The notes under the pieces are model-generated. The model did no database searches. It saw only the letters and a program-made list of their open reading frames with translations, and was not told the origin of the DNA. Position numbers and translations under genes: made by a program. Source: Guadua angustifolia (lineage: Eukaryota; Streptophyta; Magnoliopsida; Poales; Poaceae). From it: a stretch of 64,000 nucleotides of DNA. Shown piece by piece: positions 43,884-55,612 of this stretch (the stretch's first letter is position 1; the number at the start of each line of letters is the position of its first letter). Where the stretch lies: contig CM070508.1 of the NCBI GenBank assembly GCA_036346375.1, forward strand, positions 14,688,852-14,752,851, given 5' to 3'.

Positions 43884-46621
43884 ATGGACCTCCACGCCCG
43901 CTTCTCCTCCCTGGCTTCCTCGCTTCTGCTCTGCCTCCTCCTCTCGCTCCTCACAGGTAGATAGATACAGAGCTCCGATCCTTCGGTTTCTTTCTAGCTT
44001 CCTTTCGTAGTTTCGTGCATATGTGCATGCATGGTAGCCTTTGCAGCAGAACGTTCCTAGTTGGTCCTTGGACATGTACAACGCTGCAACCTTGATCTGC
44101 CAGTTGCTCGAGATTTTGCGTGTGTCAGTTTGGATCATCTGATATTCTGATTCATCAACTAACTACATGCGCTGAAACAGTATTAGTTTTTCGTATTCTT
44201 TGTTTCTTCTTCGTCTCATTCAAGTAGAGAGAGCTGGCGAAGAATGGTAAGAGGAGTAATATATGGGCTTTGAGTGCAGTTTCTATAAGGGCATTTACGG
44301 GGGAAAATACTTGCAAATTTGGGCATGGAGAAATGAGAATATGATATCATACTATTATCATTTAAAACAGCTGTTAATGAAGGGGACCTATCGTTCTATT
44401 ATGAGGTCGTTTTCTTGGATTAATTAAGCATATTTCAGTCGCTTAGTCCGACGTGTGTTTGACAGGGAAAACAATAAATTTTCCACACCATCCTGTGATC
44501 CCTTGCTGAAATCACGCACATTTGATTTGGCGCTTGTTTGATATTTTCACTCTGGTTGTGGTTGCACGTAACATTTGGTACTATTTCCTGTGCAACTGTT
44601 TGTCCAAAACGACCTGCTGCTCAATAGCATTACAAGCCAAGTTTACGTGACAGGGAAATCATTTGACTTCCGATCTATATTAATTTTTGTTCTTCAGATA
44701 TTTCGAATGTCTTGCTATTAATTTGAGCTTGCGATGATATTCAAGATAGTTCTTTCTTCCCCTGATTGTAAGAGCAACTCCAACCCAAACCCCTATATTT
44801 TTCCTCTAAATCACTTATTTAAGGGTGGTGTAAAAATTAAGGACACCCTATATCAAATTTGTCTCCAACCCACACTCCCTATTACTCACCCCTATTATTT
44901 ATCTAAACATTATTATTACTTTGCACTCATGAATTATTTACTAAAAATAGAAATAATGAATAAAAAAATGTTGAAGAAAATAGTAGGAGGAAGGAGAAAG
45001 CCTCTAGATATAGGGGTGAGAAGGGATCTCCTTAAAATATGGGTTCCTTATAAGGGTTGGGTTGAAGCTCATATTTTTCTTATTCTCCTTATAATTTAGG
45101 ATAAAGGGAGGTTTAGGGGGTGGGTTGGGGTTGCTCTAACAGAAGATGATGATACTAGTACTAATCAAGTTAAAATTTCTTTTGTCATTTTAGCACTTCT
45201 GATTCTGAATATTTTTTTTTCACCTACCCTTTGGAACGTTTCTCTCCGACGCCAACCGCAGCCAATGACGTTGTATCGGCGGCGACGGCGCCACTCAAGT
45301 TCGGCATCAACTACGGCCAGATAGCGAACAACCTCCCGCACCCGACGCAGGTGTCCGGCCTCCTCCAGTCGCTCAACGTCAAGAGGGTCAAGCTCTACGA
45401 CGCCGATCCGGCGGTCCTCACTGCCTTCGCCGGCACGGGCGTCGAGTTCATTGTCGGCAACGAGGACCTCCGCAACATGAGCGACGCCCGCAAGGCCCGC
45501 GCCTGGGTGGCGCATCATGTGCAGCCCTTTCTCCCGGCCACCCGCATCACCTGCGTCATCGTCGGCAACGAGGTGCTCTCCGGCAAGGACACGGTCGCCA
45601 TGCAGAGCCTCCTCCCCGCCATGCAGGCCGTCCACCAGGCGTTGGTGGACCTCGGCCTCGGCGGCAAGGTGAACGTCTCGACGGCGCACTCCATCAACAT
45701 ACTCGCCAGCAGCTACCCACCGTCGGCCGGCGCGTTCCGGGAGGACCTCGGGCAGTACATACAACCGCTGCTCAACTTCCACGTCGAGGTCGGCTCGCCG
45801 TTCCTGATTAACGCGTACCCGTTCTTCGCCTACAAGGCGAGCCCGAGGAGCGTGCCGCTGCCGTACGTGCTGTTCGAGCCCAACACCGGCGTGCGCGACC
45901 CCAACACAAACCTCACCTACGACAACATGCTCTACGCCCAGATCGACTCCGTGTACGCGGCCATGAAGGCGATGGGGCACACGGACATCAGCGTGAGGAT
46001 CTCCGAGACCGGGTGGCCGTCCAAGGGAGACACCGACGAGGCGGGCGCCACCGTGCAGAACGCGGCCGCGTACAATGGGAACCTGATGAAGAGGATCGCG
46101 GCGGGCCAGGGGACGCCGCTCAAGCCGGACGTGCCCGTGGACGTGTTCGTGTTTGCTCTGTTCAACGAGGACATGAAGCCTGGGCCGGCGTCGGAGAGGA
46201 ACTACGGGCTGTTTTACCCCAACGGCACGCCGGTGTACAATCTCGGTTTCGACGGGGCGTCATTCAGCCCGTCGCCGACGACGTCTTCCTCCTCTCCTTC
46301 CAAGCAGACGGTAAGTAACAAAGTTCTGAGTTTTATGTCTGAATATGCAAATTTGACGTTTGTGGAGCAAACAAGAGTAGTTCTCATGGTTCTGTCTTTT
46401 TCTCTGCTTATTGACCTCAAAACTCAAAAGGCACTTTAAGCTCTTGATGAGAAATATACGTCACCATGACCATGGCTTTCATGGTGTTTGAAGTAATAAA
46501 AAAATCCTTATCAAATAGCACCTCCCTGACTAAAAGCTTCACCTTCTTTCGCTTTTGATCACTATTGCAGATTACATTTCCGGTGTGGGTGATTGTCCTA
46601 CTGGCCGCATTTTTCCTCTAA
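43884..46621 (+). CDS. Glucan endo-1,3-beta-glucosidase, GH17, GPI-anchored
   Basis: Hydrolyses beta-1,3-glucan (callose) at the plasma membrane or wall. Exons: 43884-43956, 45262-46310, 46571-46621; GT-AG introns, 1173 nt, 390 aa. Residues 1 to about 25 form a signal peptide with a Leu-rich core. The mature GH17 barrel opens with KFGINYGQIANNLP (37-50). The acid/base Glu is E128 in IVGNEVLSG, and the nucleophile is E273 in ISETGWPSKGD. A Ser/Pro-rich linker (about 360-373) leads to a hydrophobic tail (FPVWVIVLLAAFFL) made almost entirely by the last exon, as expected of a GPI-attachment signal. There is no X8/CBM43 domain. A 365-bp MITE sits in intron 1. Retaining intron 2 would replace the anchor tail and stop at 46439. 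Confidence 0.95.
44772..45136. mobile_element. Tourist-like MITE in intron 1 of the glucanase gene
   Basis: Termini GAGCAACTCCAACCC and, reversed, GAGCAACCCCAACCC, flanked by TAA at 44769-44771 and 45137-45139. It ends 125 bp before exon 2. Confidence 0.82.
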
Positions 46622-47549
46622 CCCTCCTCCCCAAGTATATATTGCACGCATGATTTGGTATTGTTTCCTGACCAATAGATCAGTTTGTGCTGACATGGCA
46701 AATTAACGAGAACCGGTACTTTATTGACACTGAGGTAAGCTTATCTTGATCATGTTCTGTTCAGCTGTTCTTGATAAATTTTCGAACACCATTTTTTTTT
46801 TTAAAAAAAAAGCTAATCCGTTATTGGTACAATTATCAGCTTATAACCTGGCCCTTGAAAAGTGTCGGACGTGAATGAAATTGAGTAGTAGTTTGACATG
46901 CGTTTGTCATCCAGTAATGTTAGGTGATCGGTCTATCCTAGCTCAGTGGCAACATTTGTCTGGCCGTTTTCGATTCTGTTACGCTATGTGAAGGATGTCT
47001 TCGGTTTGCGTATTCCCCAGCGAGGTAGGCCGGTGGTTGATCAGTTGTAGCATGTAGGATTCTTGCTCTGGCCATTGCTTGATAGCTCTAAACCGACCAA
47101 CCGACCAACCAACCAACCAAAGAGAACCGTCCAGCTCGCGCCATCTACAAGAATCGAATAAGCGTTTGGCACAGAAGAAGACATTTGGGGGAGAGAGGAC
47201 GTTAGATCGGCTCCAATGTCTACTTTTCAGAAGCCATTGTTCGCTTGGGCCCTGTTGCTGTTGAGCACTCGCTGTTTTCGTTAACCCTTATGCGCAGGGC
47301 ACATTCTGAGAGCTCCAAATTAACTAATTCCTCAGAAGTATCTGACTTAGTTGTCGTGATCTTGGAATTATTAAAGTATTTAGATGGGGCAGGGGATTGT
47401 GTATATCAATACTTTACTCTCATACTTTTATATATAGTGAGAGCATGTGCACATTACAGTAGTAGAAAGTTGGGGGGTTTAATTTCTTTCTAGGACAAGT
47501 GTTTAGGCAGAACTCCTTCCGGTTCCTTACTTTGGTTTTCTAAATGCTA
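46622..47549. other. 3' region of glucanase gene and spacer
   Basis: Probable 3' UTR, then unique sequence with an ACCA/ACCG short repeat at about 47091-47118. No gene is supported. Confidence 0.4.
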
Positions 47550-47856
47550 CTCCCTCTCTTCAATCCTGAATAGATGTTATTTTAGGTTTTTTGCATTTTC
47601 ACTAAAGCACATTTATAAAAGATTATATTATCCCTCTTCACTAGATCTTTGAAAAATGTATCTTACTCTAGTTCATGATAGTAAATGGCATTAAAGGGTA
47701 CTCTAGTTCATAATAGTAAATGGCATTGAAAATAACTAAAGGGATAGGTGTAGGAGGGGAATATGATAAAAAAGTTACATCAAAATTGCAGAATGAAATA
47801 TATTTAACAACAAAATTTGAAAGTTAGAATGATATGTACTTAAAAAACGGAGGGAG
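47550..47856. mobile_element. Stowaway MITE
   Basis: Termini CTCCCTCTCTT and ACGGAGGGAG with TA duplications at 47548-47549 and 47857-47858, the Tc1/mariner-type Stowaway signature. 307 bp, AT-rich, non-coding. Confidence 0.85.
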
Positions 47857-47902
47857 TAGTATTCATTCTGTTTGCCTCGAAAACTGGCATCTCCTGATAT
47901 CG

Positions 47903-47976
47903 ATCTAATTACTCCATTCTTTTGAAATGCAGGATAGCAATCTAATTACTCCATTCTTTTGAAATGCAGGATAGCA
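47903..47976 (+). repeat. 37-bp tandem duplication
   Basis: Two adjacent identical copies starting ATCTAATTACTCCATTC at 47903 and 47940. Confidence 0.9.
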
Positions 47977-48500
47977 AATATTTCTTTCTATTGTTGGGAG
48001 GATTTTAAGATTGTCATTCTACAGTACAGGAGAAGCCCGACGCTCACAAGCATGATCATGTACTTGTTCTTGCGTAGCAGTCTAGCCACTGCCAGTTGTG
48101 GAGTTAGAAAAATTTCTATGAATATCTACACTTTACATGTACAACTTTGTAGCTTTGTACAATGATTTTGTGATTTCGTAAATCGTAAATCCAACATACA
48201 TATTTGCAATTTGCTAAAAGTACAATACAAACAGATCTAATATTTAAAAATCTCAAACCACCAAAATCAAAACCAATTCATTCAGCAAATTTGGCTAAAA
48301 AGAGAAAATTGGATAGATCCCTCTTGTCTGATGTTTCCCCGAATGACCCTCTAGAGTTTCTAGAGAAAAAAAACAAAGAACTAGCACGAAGCAACATCTA
48401 GCCGCAGTAATATTTCTCTCTCAAAAGGCGAGCAATGTATACCTTATATTATACTGGGGAGAATTTGGGCGCATTGGGCGCAGGCCATATAGCCCTGGCC

Positions 48501-49946
48501 AAGGTTCAAATTTTCATCGAAATTCGGCAAAATTTCGGATTTGGACCCCCCCCCCCCCCCGAGATTGCAGAAACCGGGCAAATTCAAAAATTCAAAAAAA
48601 ATTGAAAATGCTACAGAAATTTCGGGATATTTCGCTGAAATTTCGGGTTTTGAATCCGGTTTTTGAAGTTTGAGCACCGGATTTGGTCCAATAACCTATT
48701 AGAAAGTGATCTTCTATGAAAATTTGTTGAAAAACTAATTTTTTTGAGATTTTTTAAAATTTGGGCAGAAATATTGTCAGATTTTTAAAACTTTTTACAA
48801 GATTGATAATGATATAAAAAATTTATTGTACCATTATTAGTAGTTTAGGATCATACAAAAAAAATTAAAAATAATTTAACATCATTTGTTATCTTTAAAA
48901 AATCAAAAACAGAATGAACATAATTGGGACAGTAAACTTGTTAACATCATCTAAAATTTTTATGACAGATTAATAATTTCCTCAGTACCATGATATAACA
49001 TTTTCAAAAAATTTCAATTTTTTTTGTTTTCTCAATAAAACCTATCAATGCAGTAAGCACTGAACTTAATTTGTTGTATTATATTTCAAAAATCAAACAG
49101 AGAAAGAACATAAATGGCACTGTGCCTTCTACGAATTTTATAAATTCACTGGAGCGTGATCATGATTCAAAATTTTTATGAGATATTAACCATTTCCTTT
49201 TCACCCTTATGTAAAATTTTTAAAAAATTTAAACCTTTCTTATTGCTAAATTAAATCTATTATTGATCATCGGCCTTTTAACAGGATAGTACCACTGTTC
49301 GAATTTTTAAAATTTCATAACACTTGATAATCATATAAACATTTTATTAGAATATTATGGATGTGTCAGAACCATCCAGAAATTTTTTTAAAATTTTATA
49401 ACCTCGTTTGTTCTAATTTTCATTCGGATGAAACTTGCCACTCAGCGCTTTACCAAGACAGTACTAATGTTTGAATTTTTAAACATTTCTCACATTTGAT
49501 CATCATCTGAAATTTTTATTGAAATATCATAAATATGTCAGTAATCTTCAAAAAAAAATTCTAAATTTTCTAACGTCGTTTGTACTATTTTTCATCCAGT
49601 TCAAACTTGCCAATCAACGTTTCATCGGGACAGTACCAATGTTTGAATTTTTTAAAAATACACAGAATTGATAATCACCTGAAAATGTTATGAGATCATC
49701 TATAATGTGTCAGGAACCTACAAAACAAATTTCAAAATTTTTTGACATCGTTTGAACCAATTTTCAGTCAGTGCATTTTGACCAAAATTTCGGGTAATTT
49801 CGGCGAAATTTCGGTGCCAAACAAACCGGATTTGAATTTTGTTTTTTGAATTTTGAATGTACTCCGACCGAAAAACCGAAATTTCATCCGAAATTTCGGA
49901 TTTTGTGAGGGTCCGAATTTTTCCAAGAAACGAAAAGTTTAACCCT
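48501..49946. mobile_element. MULE-like element with divergent tandem repeats
   Basis: A 10-bp direct repeat AGCCCTGGCC at 48491-48500 and 49947-49956 flanks sequence whose ends are related as inverted repeats (AAGGTTCAAATTTTCATCG against GGGTTAAACTTTTCGTTTC). Both ends are full of AAATTTCGG strings. Between about 48700 and 49770, AT-rich blocks recur at about 170-180 bp (TTGAATTTTT anchors near 49297, 49471 and 49643). Length 1.45 kb, non-coding, with a run of Cs at about 48547-48560. Confidence 0.5.
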
Positions 49947-49959
49947 AGCCCTGGCCAGA

Positions 49960-51215
49960 GAAGCATCCGGTCGCCGTTCGTTGTTGGCCGTTTGCCGTTG
50001 ACATTCGTCCCTTTCCATTTGCTCGAGCCGTTGCCGTCCGTTCCTTTGCCTCGGCTGTGGCACCGACGGTTGATAACGTGTCGTCACTTCCCGCTTCTGC
50101 CATTTCTTGTGACTAGAAGCTCCGTTTCTTTGCCTCCGCTACACTACCGATGCCTTGCCGTTTCTCGTGCCTGCACGTCGTGGCGAGAGCCCATGCGCCA
50201 TCGACCTATCTCGCCCACTCTGCCCCTGTTCCTTCCCCCGAGACGGCCTCTTCGGTTCCATTCTTGCACGTATCGCTGGTTCGCTTATAGGGAGAGGGGC
50301 TCCATCCCGTGTTTCTTCACACGACCTCTTTTGGTGCCCCATTGTTCCCCCTCTGCTTTGGATCGTAGGCCATCTTGATTTCGGCCGCCGGCCACCCGTC
50401 ATGATTTCGGTTACCAGCCTGGTCTTTCGTGATCGATTGTTTGTGGTTTTACTAGCTCGGTTGCACTCCATCCTACCATCTTGATCTTGCTTTGGTGTTG
50501 AGCGATTGTTTCGTTGTTCTTTTTGTAGTTCGATTATTCCCCATCTTGGGGTCCTGATCATGATTTGATGTTTGTTTTTGTTATTCTGTTGTGGTCCGTC
50601 AATCCTGTTGCGCTTGCCGGCCCTGTGTCGCTCGCTCCCTGCCCTCCTACTACGTCGGCCTCGGCTGTTCCGGCTTGGATTGTTTTTCGCTTCATTTTTG
50701 CTCCTTTTCCCCCTCTCCTATTTCGTCATTGTTTTATTTCTGCTATCAATTTGTTGTGTGTAGGGATGGTCCTGGTCTTTGTTCTTGTTGTCCCTCTGTG
50801 GTGTGCCCTTCCTGCTGCGCTTCGTTGGCCTGCGTCGCCCGCCCCTGCTCTCGTGCCGTGGTGCGTTCAGTTGCTTCAGCTCCAGTTCTTTTGTGCTTCA
50901 TCTCTTCTCCTACTGTTTCATCTTTGCTTTATTTCTGTTGCTGTTTTTCTGTGCACCAAGGGGTTTTTGAATTCTTAACTGGTTTTGCTGTTTCCGTTCA
51001 AGCTTCTGTTCTCTGTTTGGGCGGACTCCGTCGTGTGCCGAGAGGTCCGCCTCCATTGCTGCCGCCCGGAGGTGATGTTCCGCCGTTCTTATGTTGGCTT
51101 TGTTGTGTTAGACTGAATACTAAATGGTCATTTTGTTGTGCACATCAGTCAGTCTTTTATTTGTATCAATCTATTTTGTGCTATGTTGTTTGTGATCCTA
51201 TGGCGCAAGCTTGGG
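49960..51215. other. Pyrimidine-rich block without recognised gene
   Basis: T- and C-rich on the plus strand. Long plus-strand frames here give Cys/Leu/Phe/Pro-rich low-complexity translations with no domain, which reflects composition rather than coding. Confidence 0.4.
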
Positions 51216-51217
51216 TG

Positions 51218-51886
51218 CGTTTGGTTATCTGGATAAACTTGGATGGGATATGACTATCCAGCCTAAATGTGATGGAACTATTTAGATGGCTGTTTGGTTA
51301 GATGGATAGAGATGAGTCAATTTTTTATTTGGTTGGATGGATGAGAATAAATAGGATGAGTCAATTTTTTGTATGATTGGAGGGATAATGATGAATGGAC
51401 TAGTTGTAATTAAGGTTTTGAATTTTGGTTTGAATTTTTTGGATAAAATTTGATCAAAATTTGAATTTTTGGACAAAATTTGACCGAAATTGGTATTTGT
51501 GAACAAAATTTGTTTGAAATTTGAATTTTTCAAATAAAATTTGACCAACATTTGAATGTTTAGACAAAATTTGACTGAAATATGATTTTTTAACAAAATT
51601 TGTATTTTTGGACAAAATTTGATTACAATTTCAATTTTCGGACAAAATTTGACCACAATTTGACTATAATTTGAATTTTTAGATAAAATTTGATTTTTTA
51701 GACAAAATTGACTGACATTTGAATTTTTAGATAAAATTTGACCATAATTCGACTGAGTACATCTCTTCGTGCAATAAATTGGATGAGTCCATCTGACATT
51801 TTATTGGGATGGTTCTATCCAGTATTTTAAGGGAATATTTCAACAAACTGAATAACCATATCCCATCCATCACTCATCCAAACAAT
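51218..51886. mobile_element. MITE-like inverted-repeat element containing a minisatellite
   Basis: Left end GTGCGTTTGGTTATCTGGAT and reversed right end TTGTTTGGATGAGTGATGGA are related, and both arms contain GGATGGGATATG. The middle is the AT-rich minisatellite listed separately. No clean target duplication was found. Confidence 0.55.
51414..51740 (+). repeat. AT-rich minisatellite, unit about 28 bp
   Basis: About eleven degenerate copies of a unit with the core AATTTTTGGACAAAATTTGA. The variation between units (GGACA, AGATA, CAAAT) shows an old array. Confidence 0.8.
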
Positions 51887-51889
51887 TAA

Positions 51890-52285
51890 ATGATGAGATA
51901 TTTTTTAAATAATATTTTTAAAATGAAAATTTACAGAAAAATATGTCAAAATTAAAAATTACAAATATACCTCTTTATAGTCATTTCAAATAGCAACAGA
52001 GAATCTGTCGCCATTTGAATTGGTAATAGAGAGTCTAACGCCAATTTAAATGGTGACAGACTCTCTGTCGCCATTTGGAATGACGACAAAAAGTTTTATC
52101 TCCACAGTGCAAATGCAGGAGAAAGGAAGGGAGGTTTGGCGATAGGTCTCTATCGTCATTTGGAATGACGATAGACCTCTGTCGCTATTTCAAATGGTGA
52201 CAAGAACGTATGTTTGCAATTTTTAATTTTGCTATTTTATTTTTGTAATTTTTTTTCAAGTATTATTTAAAAAATAATTCATTGA
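51890..52285. mobile_element. Foldback/MITE-like element
   Basis: AT-rich arms (left about 51890-51970 with AAAATTAAAAATTAC, right about 52218-52285 with TTTTTAATTTTGC) are inverted relative to each other. The centre carries repeated GTCGCCATTTGAATGG-like inverted motifs. It is similar in design to the element at 26660-27060. Confidence 0.6.
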
Positions 52286-52679
52286 ATGACTCTAAATCCG
52301 TGAATGCCACCTTATTGTTTGGTGCGCATAGGATCCGGCGAGGATCTAGAGTAAGCCATCATCTCCAAGATCCTCTCCATGCACACGGGCCTCACTCAAG
52401 ATCCTCTCCGTGCTCTAAGGCCTCGCTCGCCGCCTCTCACTCCGCGCCTTCTTCTTCCACCTCAGGGACACCGACCTCCACGCTGACGGTCTGTGAGGCC
52501 AGCTTCAGCTTGTGTTGTCTCTCCGTATCATTAGAGGCAGTGGCCAGCCTCGCCGATGCCCTCGCATGTGAGCAGATCAGGCGCCCTCATGAGGCGGAGT
52601 TGGAGGAGCAAGGATACCATTTTGGAAGAGTACCTAGTTCCTCACACTGTTACTGGTGATAGCCGCCTTGTTCTCTCTC

Positions 52680-53383
52680 ACACTGCTGCTCTACCTCAGA
52701 CTCAGCCTCCCCGAGGCACCACTAGTGCAGTCCCATGCCATCGAACTAGACACCATTGTCGAGGTGGGCCTTCTCGTCTTCCTTGTGTGTGCATGTGATT
52801 TGGATGGTTGGATTAGAATGTTGTTCTGCTACTTTTTTCTCCATCCTCGGTTTCTTCATGGATGATGTAGTTCAGTTATAGAAGCAGATATGCTGCTAGC
52901 CACATATAACAAACAAGATCATCTAGCTAATTTGTTGAGATTTTTTTGAATTTCTTATTTGCCCAATGCTACTCTAAAAATTGATGTATACTTACGCCAA
53001 AGATCGACAAAGGTTCGGTTCCTCGTCTTTATTGTCGGTGATGGTCGCTTTGCGTTGTTCGACTTTCGTCTTCCTACCTACCTCACCTCACTGCCCGAGG
53101 CATCACCAATGCAGTCCCGTGAAGCTGACCTGGACACCGTTGTCGAGGTGGGCCTTCTCACCTTCCCTTGTGTGTATATGCAATTTGGATGATTGGACTA
53201 GCCTATTGTTTTGCTATTTTTCTTCCCCAATTTTGGTTTCTTCATGGATGATGTAGTTCGGTTATAAAAGCAGATATCCTACTAGCTACAGATAGCAAAT
53301 AAGATCAGCTAGCTAATTTGGGGTGATTTTCTTCAATTTCTTATTTTCCCAATGCTACTCTGAAAATTGATGTATACTTACAA
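52680..53383 (+). repeat. Tandem duplication of about 385 bp
   Basis: Copy 1 about 52680-52998 and copy 2 about 53065-53383. Shared landmarks GTCGAGGTGGGCCTTCTC, TTTCTTCATGGATGATGTAG and TTGATGTATACTTAC occur at 384-386 bp spacing, with about 15-20 percent differences. Open frames in both copies share a short protein segment (VEVGLL), but I recognise no family. Confidence 0.75.
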
Positions 53384-53659
53384 CTCAGCACTCACCTGCA
53401 TAGATTGCAGAGACTCGGCCTTATGGCAGGCTATCAATCTAAGTACTACTTTATTGAGCTTCAATTAATATTGTCGTGAAGACTACAACGCAAATAAACT
53501 CCAAATTAACTAACTAAAGCAACAACGATAACCTAATTTTCTGGCTACATTATTTGGTTTGTTTTTCTACCTTCCATGATTAGGCTTTAGGTCAATTTTT
53601 AGACTTCTCTGGAAAGATGAACTTGCATGTTTTTTTTTTGAAGGGGACTCTTTCGTTGT

Positions 53660-54850
53660 TCTACTATGTTTGTCTTATCTAGCCTATTCAGGTAAGGAAA
53701 ATGTATTTTTTTACCGATATAAAACATCCTTATGCATATGGACCATTTCAAACAATGCTACTTGGTCACTTGCCTCATAGTTGCCGAGCTGGTGCATCTC
53801 CAGTCATGTTAATATATAGGTGTTTGGAGAGCCGAGTTTGGATTATGTATTATTACACAAGTACTTGGAGAGCCGAGTTTGGATATATATAGCCTGGACA
53901 TTCTTAAAGATGAGGATATGGTCCTGTCTCCTTTCATATAAGTTAAATACCAGCCTTCAAGTTAGCCACCATGTGGCTGCAGCTGCATATGCTAATTGTA
54001 TACATGAATGATTAGTTTATCGTATCTTTTTGGTGAATACTATTGACTGGAGTTAGTACACTGCTAGATTTGTTCAAACTTCAAAGTAACAATATTATCC
54101 GGTGATGGAAAATATGGAATTTTCTGGTTAAAGACTTCCAAAATAAATAGTTCCTAGTTACATCAATAGTAAAGTTTTATTAAAACATATTTTTGAATAT
54201 GGAGCTACTGATTCCAGGTTATTGTTGTAGGTATTGTCCTCATGTTTATCTTTTGTTAGGATCTTATCGAAGAAAGAGACCCTGGTGGAAGGGAGAAGAT
54301 ATGCATCAGTATGGAATGTTCAACGCAATTTAGGACATCTTTTTGAAGCAATTCACTATAGGACCGCTATGATAAAGCATTCACTGGAAGAGTAAGGAAA
54401 GGAAGAGGCTTTTTGTATCACAGTCCCTTATTGATTTTGCCTATCGTTGATGGTCTATATTTCTTCATTGCTTTTCTAGCATGATTTTTTTTCTAATACG
54501 TTAGCAAATAGCTAAAGGGAAATTCTACTTCTCGCCTAATATAGTGGGATATTGTTATTGCTTGATATTATTGCAATACCAACATAGGCAAAGCAGATAT
54601 GTATGTAGCAAGGGGAAAATGCTTATTATAGATTATAGAAATGCTTACGATAGATTCTCACTTACGATGTGTTGTCTTTTAGGTGATACATGTACCATTT
54701 GCTCTCACTAGAATATATCTGACAAGATCTTATCTCTATGTTTGTCTTATCTAGCCAATTCAGGTAAGCAAAATGTTTCTTTTACTGATATAAAACATCC
54801 TTATGCATATGGACCACTGCAAACAGTGCTAATTGGTCGCCTGCCTCATA
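53660..54850 (+). repeat. Direct repeat pair of about 110 bp, 1072 bp apart
   Basis: 53667 to about 53780 and 54739-54850 share TGTTTGTCTTATCTAGCC, ATATAAAACATCCTTATGCA and TTGCCTCATA-like landmarks. The second copy stops exactly where the CACTA terminus begins, while copy 1 continues with GTTGCCGAGC. The 950 bp between the copies has no gene I can support. Confidence 0.78.
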
Positions 54851-55065
54851 CACTACAAGAAACAGGGAAAAATTCGTGGGTTTTTTTAAATTCATGGGCC
54901 AAAAAAAACCCACGAATTTATATATTTAAATTCGTCGGTTTTCAAAAAACCCACGATTTAATTAAATTTGGGCAAAAAAACCCACGAATTTATATTTTAA
55001 ATTGCCGGTTTTAAAGTAGCAAGACGAATTTAATTAAATTCGTCGGTTGTCTGGCCCACGAATTT
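54851..55065 (+). repeat. CACTA terminus and subterminal repeats
   Basis: The terminal CACTACAAGAAA is followed by at least six copies of a CCCACGAATTTA-type motif or its complement within 215 bp. In this superfamily such arrays bind the element's TNPA-like protein. Confidence 0.8.
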
Positions 55066-55296
55066 AACGCTGTGGATTAACCCTAGCCCGCGCGTCTCCC
55101 TCTCTCTCTTCGCTCGGCTCTCACCCACACCCGCGTGTCTCCCACGCTGCCGCCCGCCGCCGCTTGCGCGCCCGCCCGCCCACGCGCGCTCCACCTCGCA
55201 CGCGCGCCGCCGCTTCGCCGCCCCGCCGCCGACGAAGCTCAAAGCATCTCCGCGCCAGACTCCACGAAGGAGGAAACCTGCGCCCGGCTTGATCCG

Positions 55297-55612
55297 ATGG
55301 CTAACAAGAACCTCATGGCGAATCATCAAGGTGCGCCCGATCTGATCATCCAAGCATAGATCTCTCGCGGCCTCCTATCCGATTCGCTTTTTTTCTTTTT
55401 CTTTTTTCGCTGAATTATTTTTGGTTTCGATGTGGTTGGATCTCTACAGGAGACGCAGCGACTCCTCGCCGAGCCAAAAGGGTGCTTCTCGTGTCGCAGA
55501 TTTCGTGGATTTCGCAAGGTGTTTCGCTTCCGGGATCAGTCGTCTCCGTCGGAGAAGAACATGCGCTACTTCAACGTCATGATCCTTGGGCGGCATGATG
55601 CGCCATATGAAG
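55297..55612 (+). pseudogene. Captured Ubc13-type ubiquitin-conjugating enzyme (E2) fragment
   Basis: Exon 1 (55297-55330) gives MANKNL, and in a shifted frame RIIK, before a GTGCGC donor. Exon 2 (55450-55612) gives ETQRLLAEP, then about 50 bp of extra sequence, then SPSEKNMRYFNVMILG and PYEG before a GTATGA donor. These segments and the exon junction match plant Ubc13 (UBC35/36), the E2 that makes K63-linked chains with Uev1. The catalytic-Cys half is absent, and both exons carry frame changes. A 230-bp GC-rich leader (about 55080-55296) looks like the source gene's 5' UTR. Confidence 0.85.

Noticed and set aside
45165..45980. 271-codon minus-strand open frame opposite the glucanase gene
   Set aside because: It is antisense to GH17 exon 2 and has the His/Val/Arg/Glu-rich translation expected from a GC-rich codon-biased exon read backwards; no domain.
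50155..51253. Several long plus-strand open frames (up to 220 codons)
   Set aside because: The translations are Cys/Leu/Phe/Pro-rich and overlap in different frames, as expected from pyrimidine-rich sequence; no start context, introns or domain.
51414..51740. CRISPR-like array
   Set aside because: Units are contiguous and degenerate, with no unique spacers, and the genome is a plant's; this is a minisatellite.
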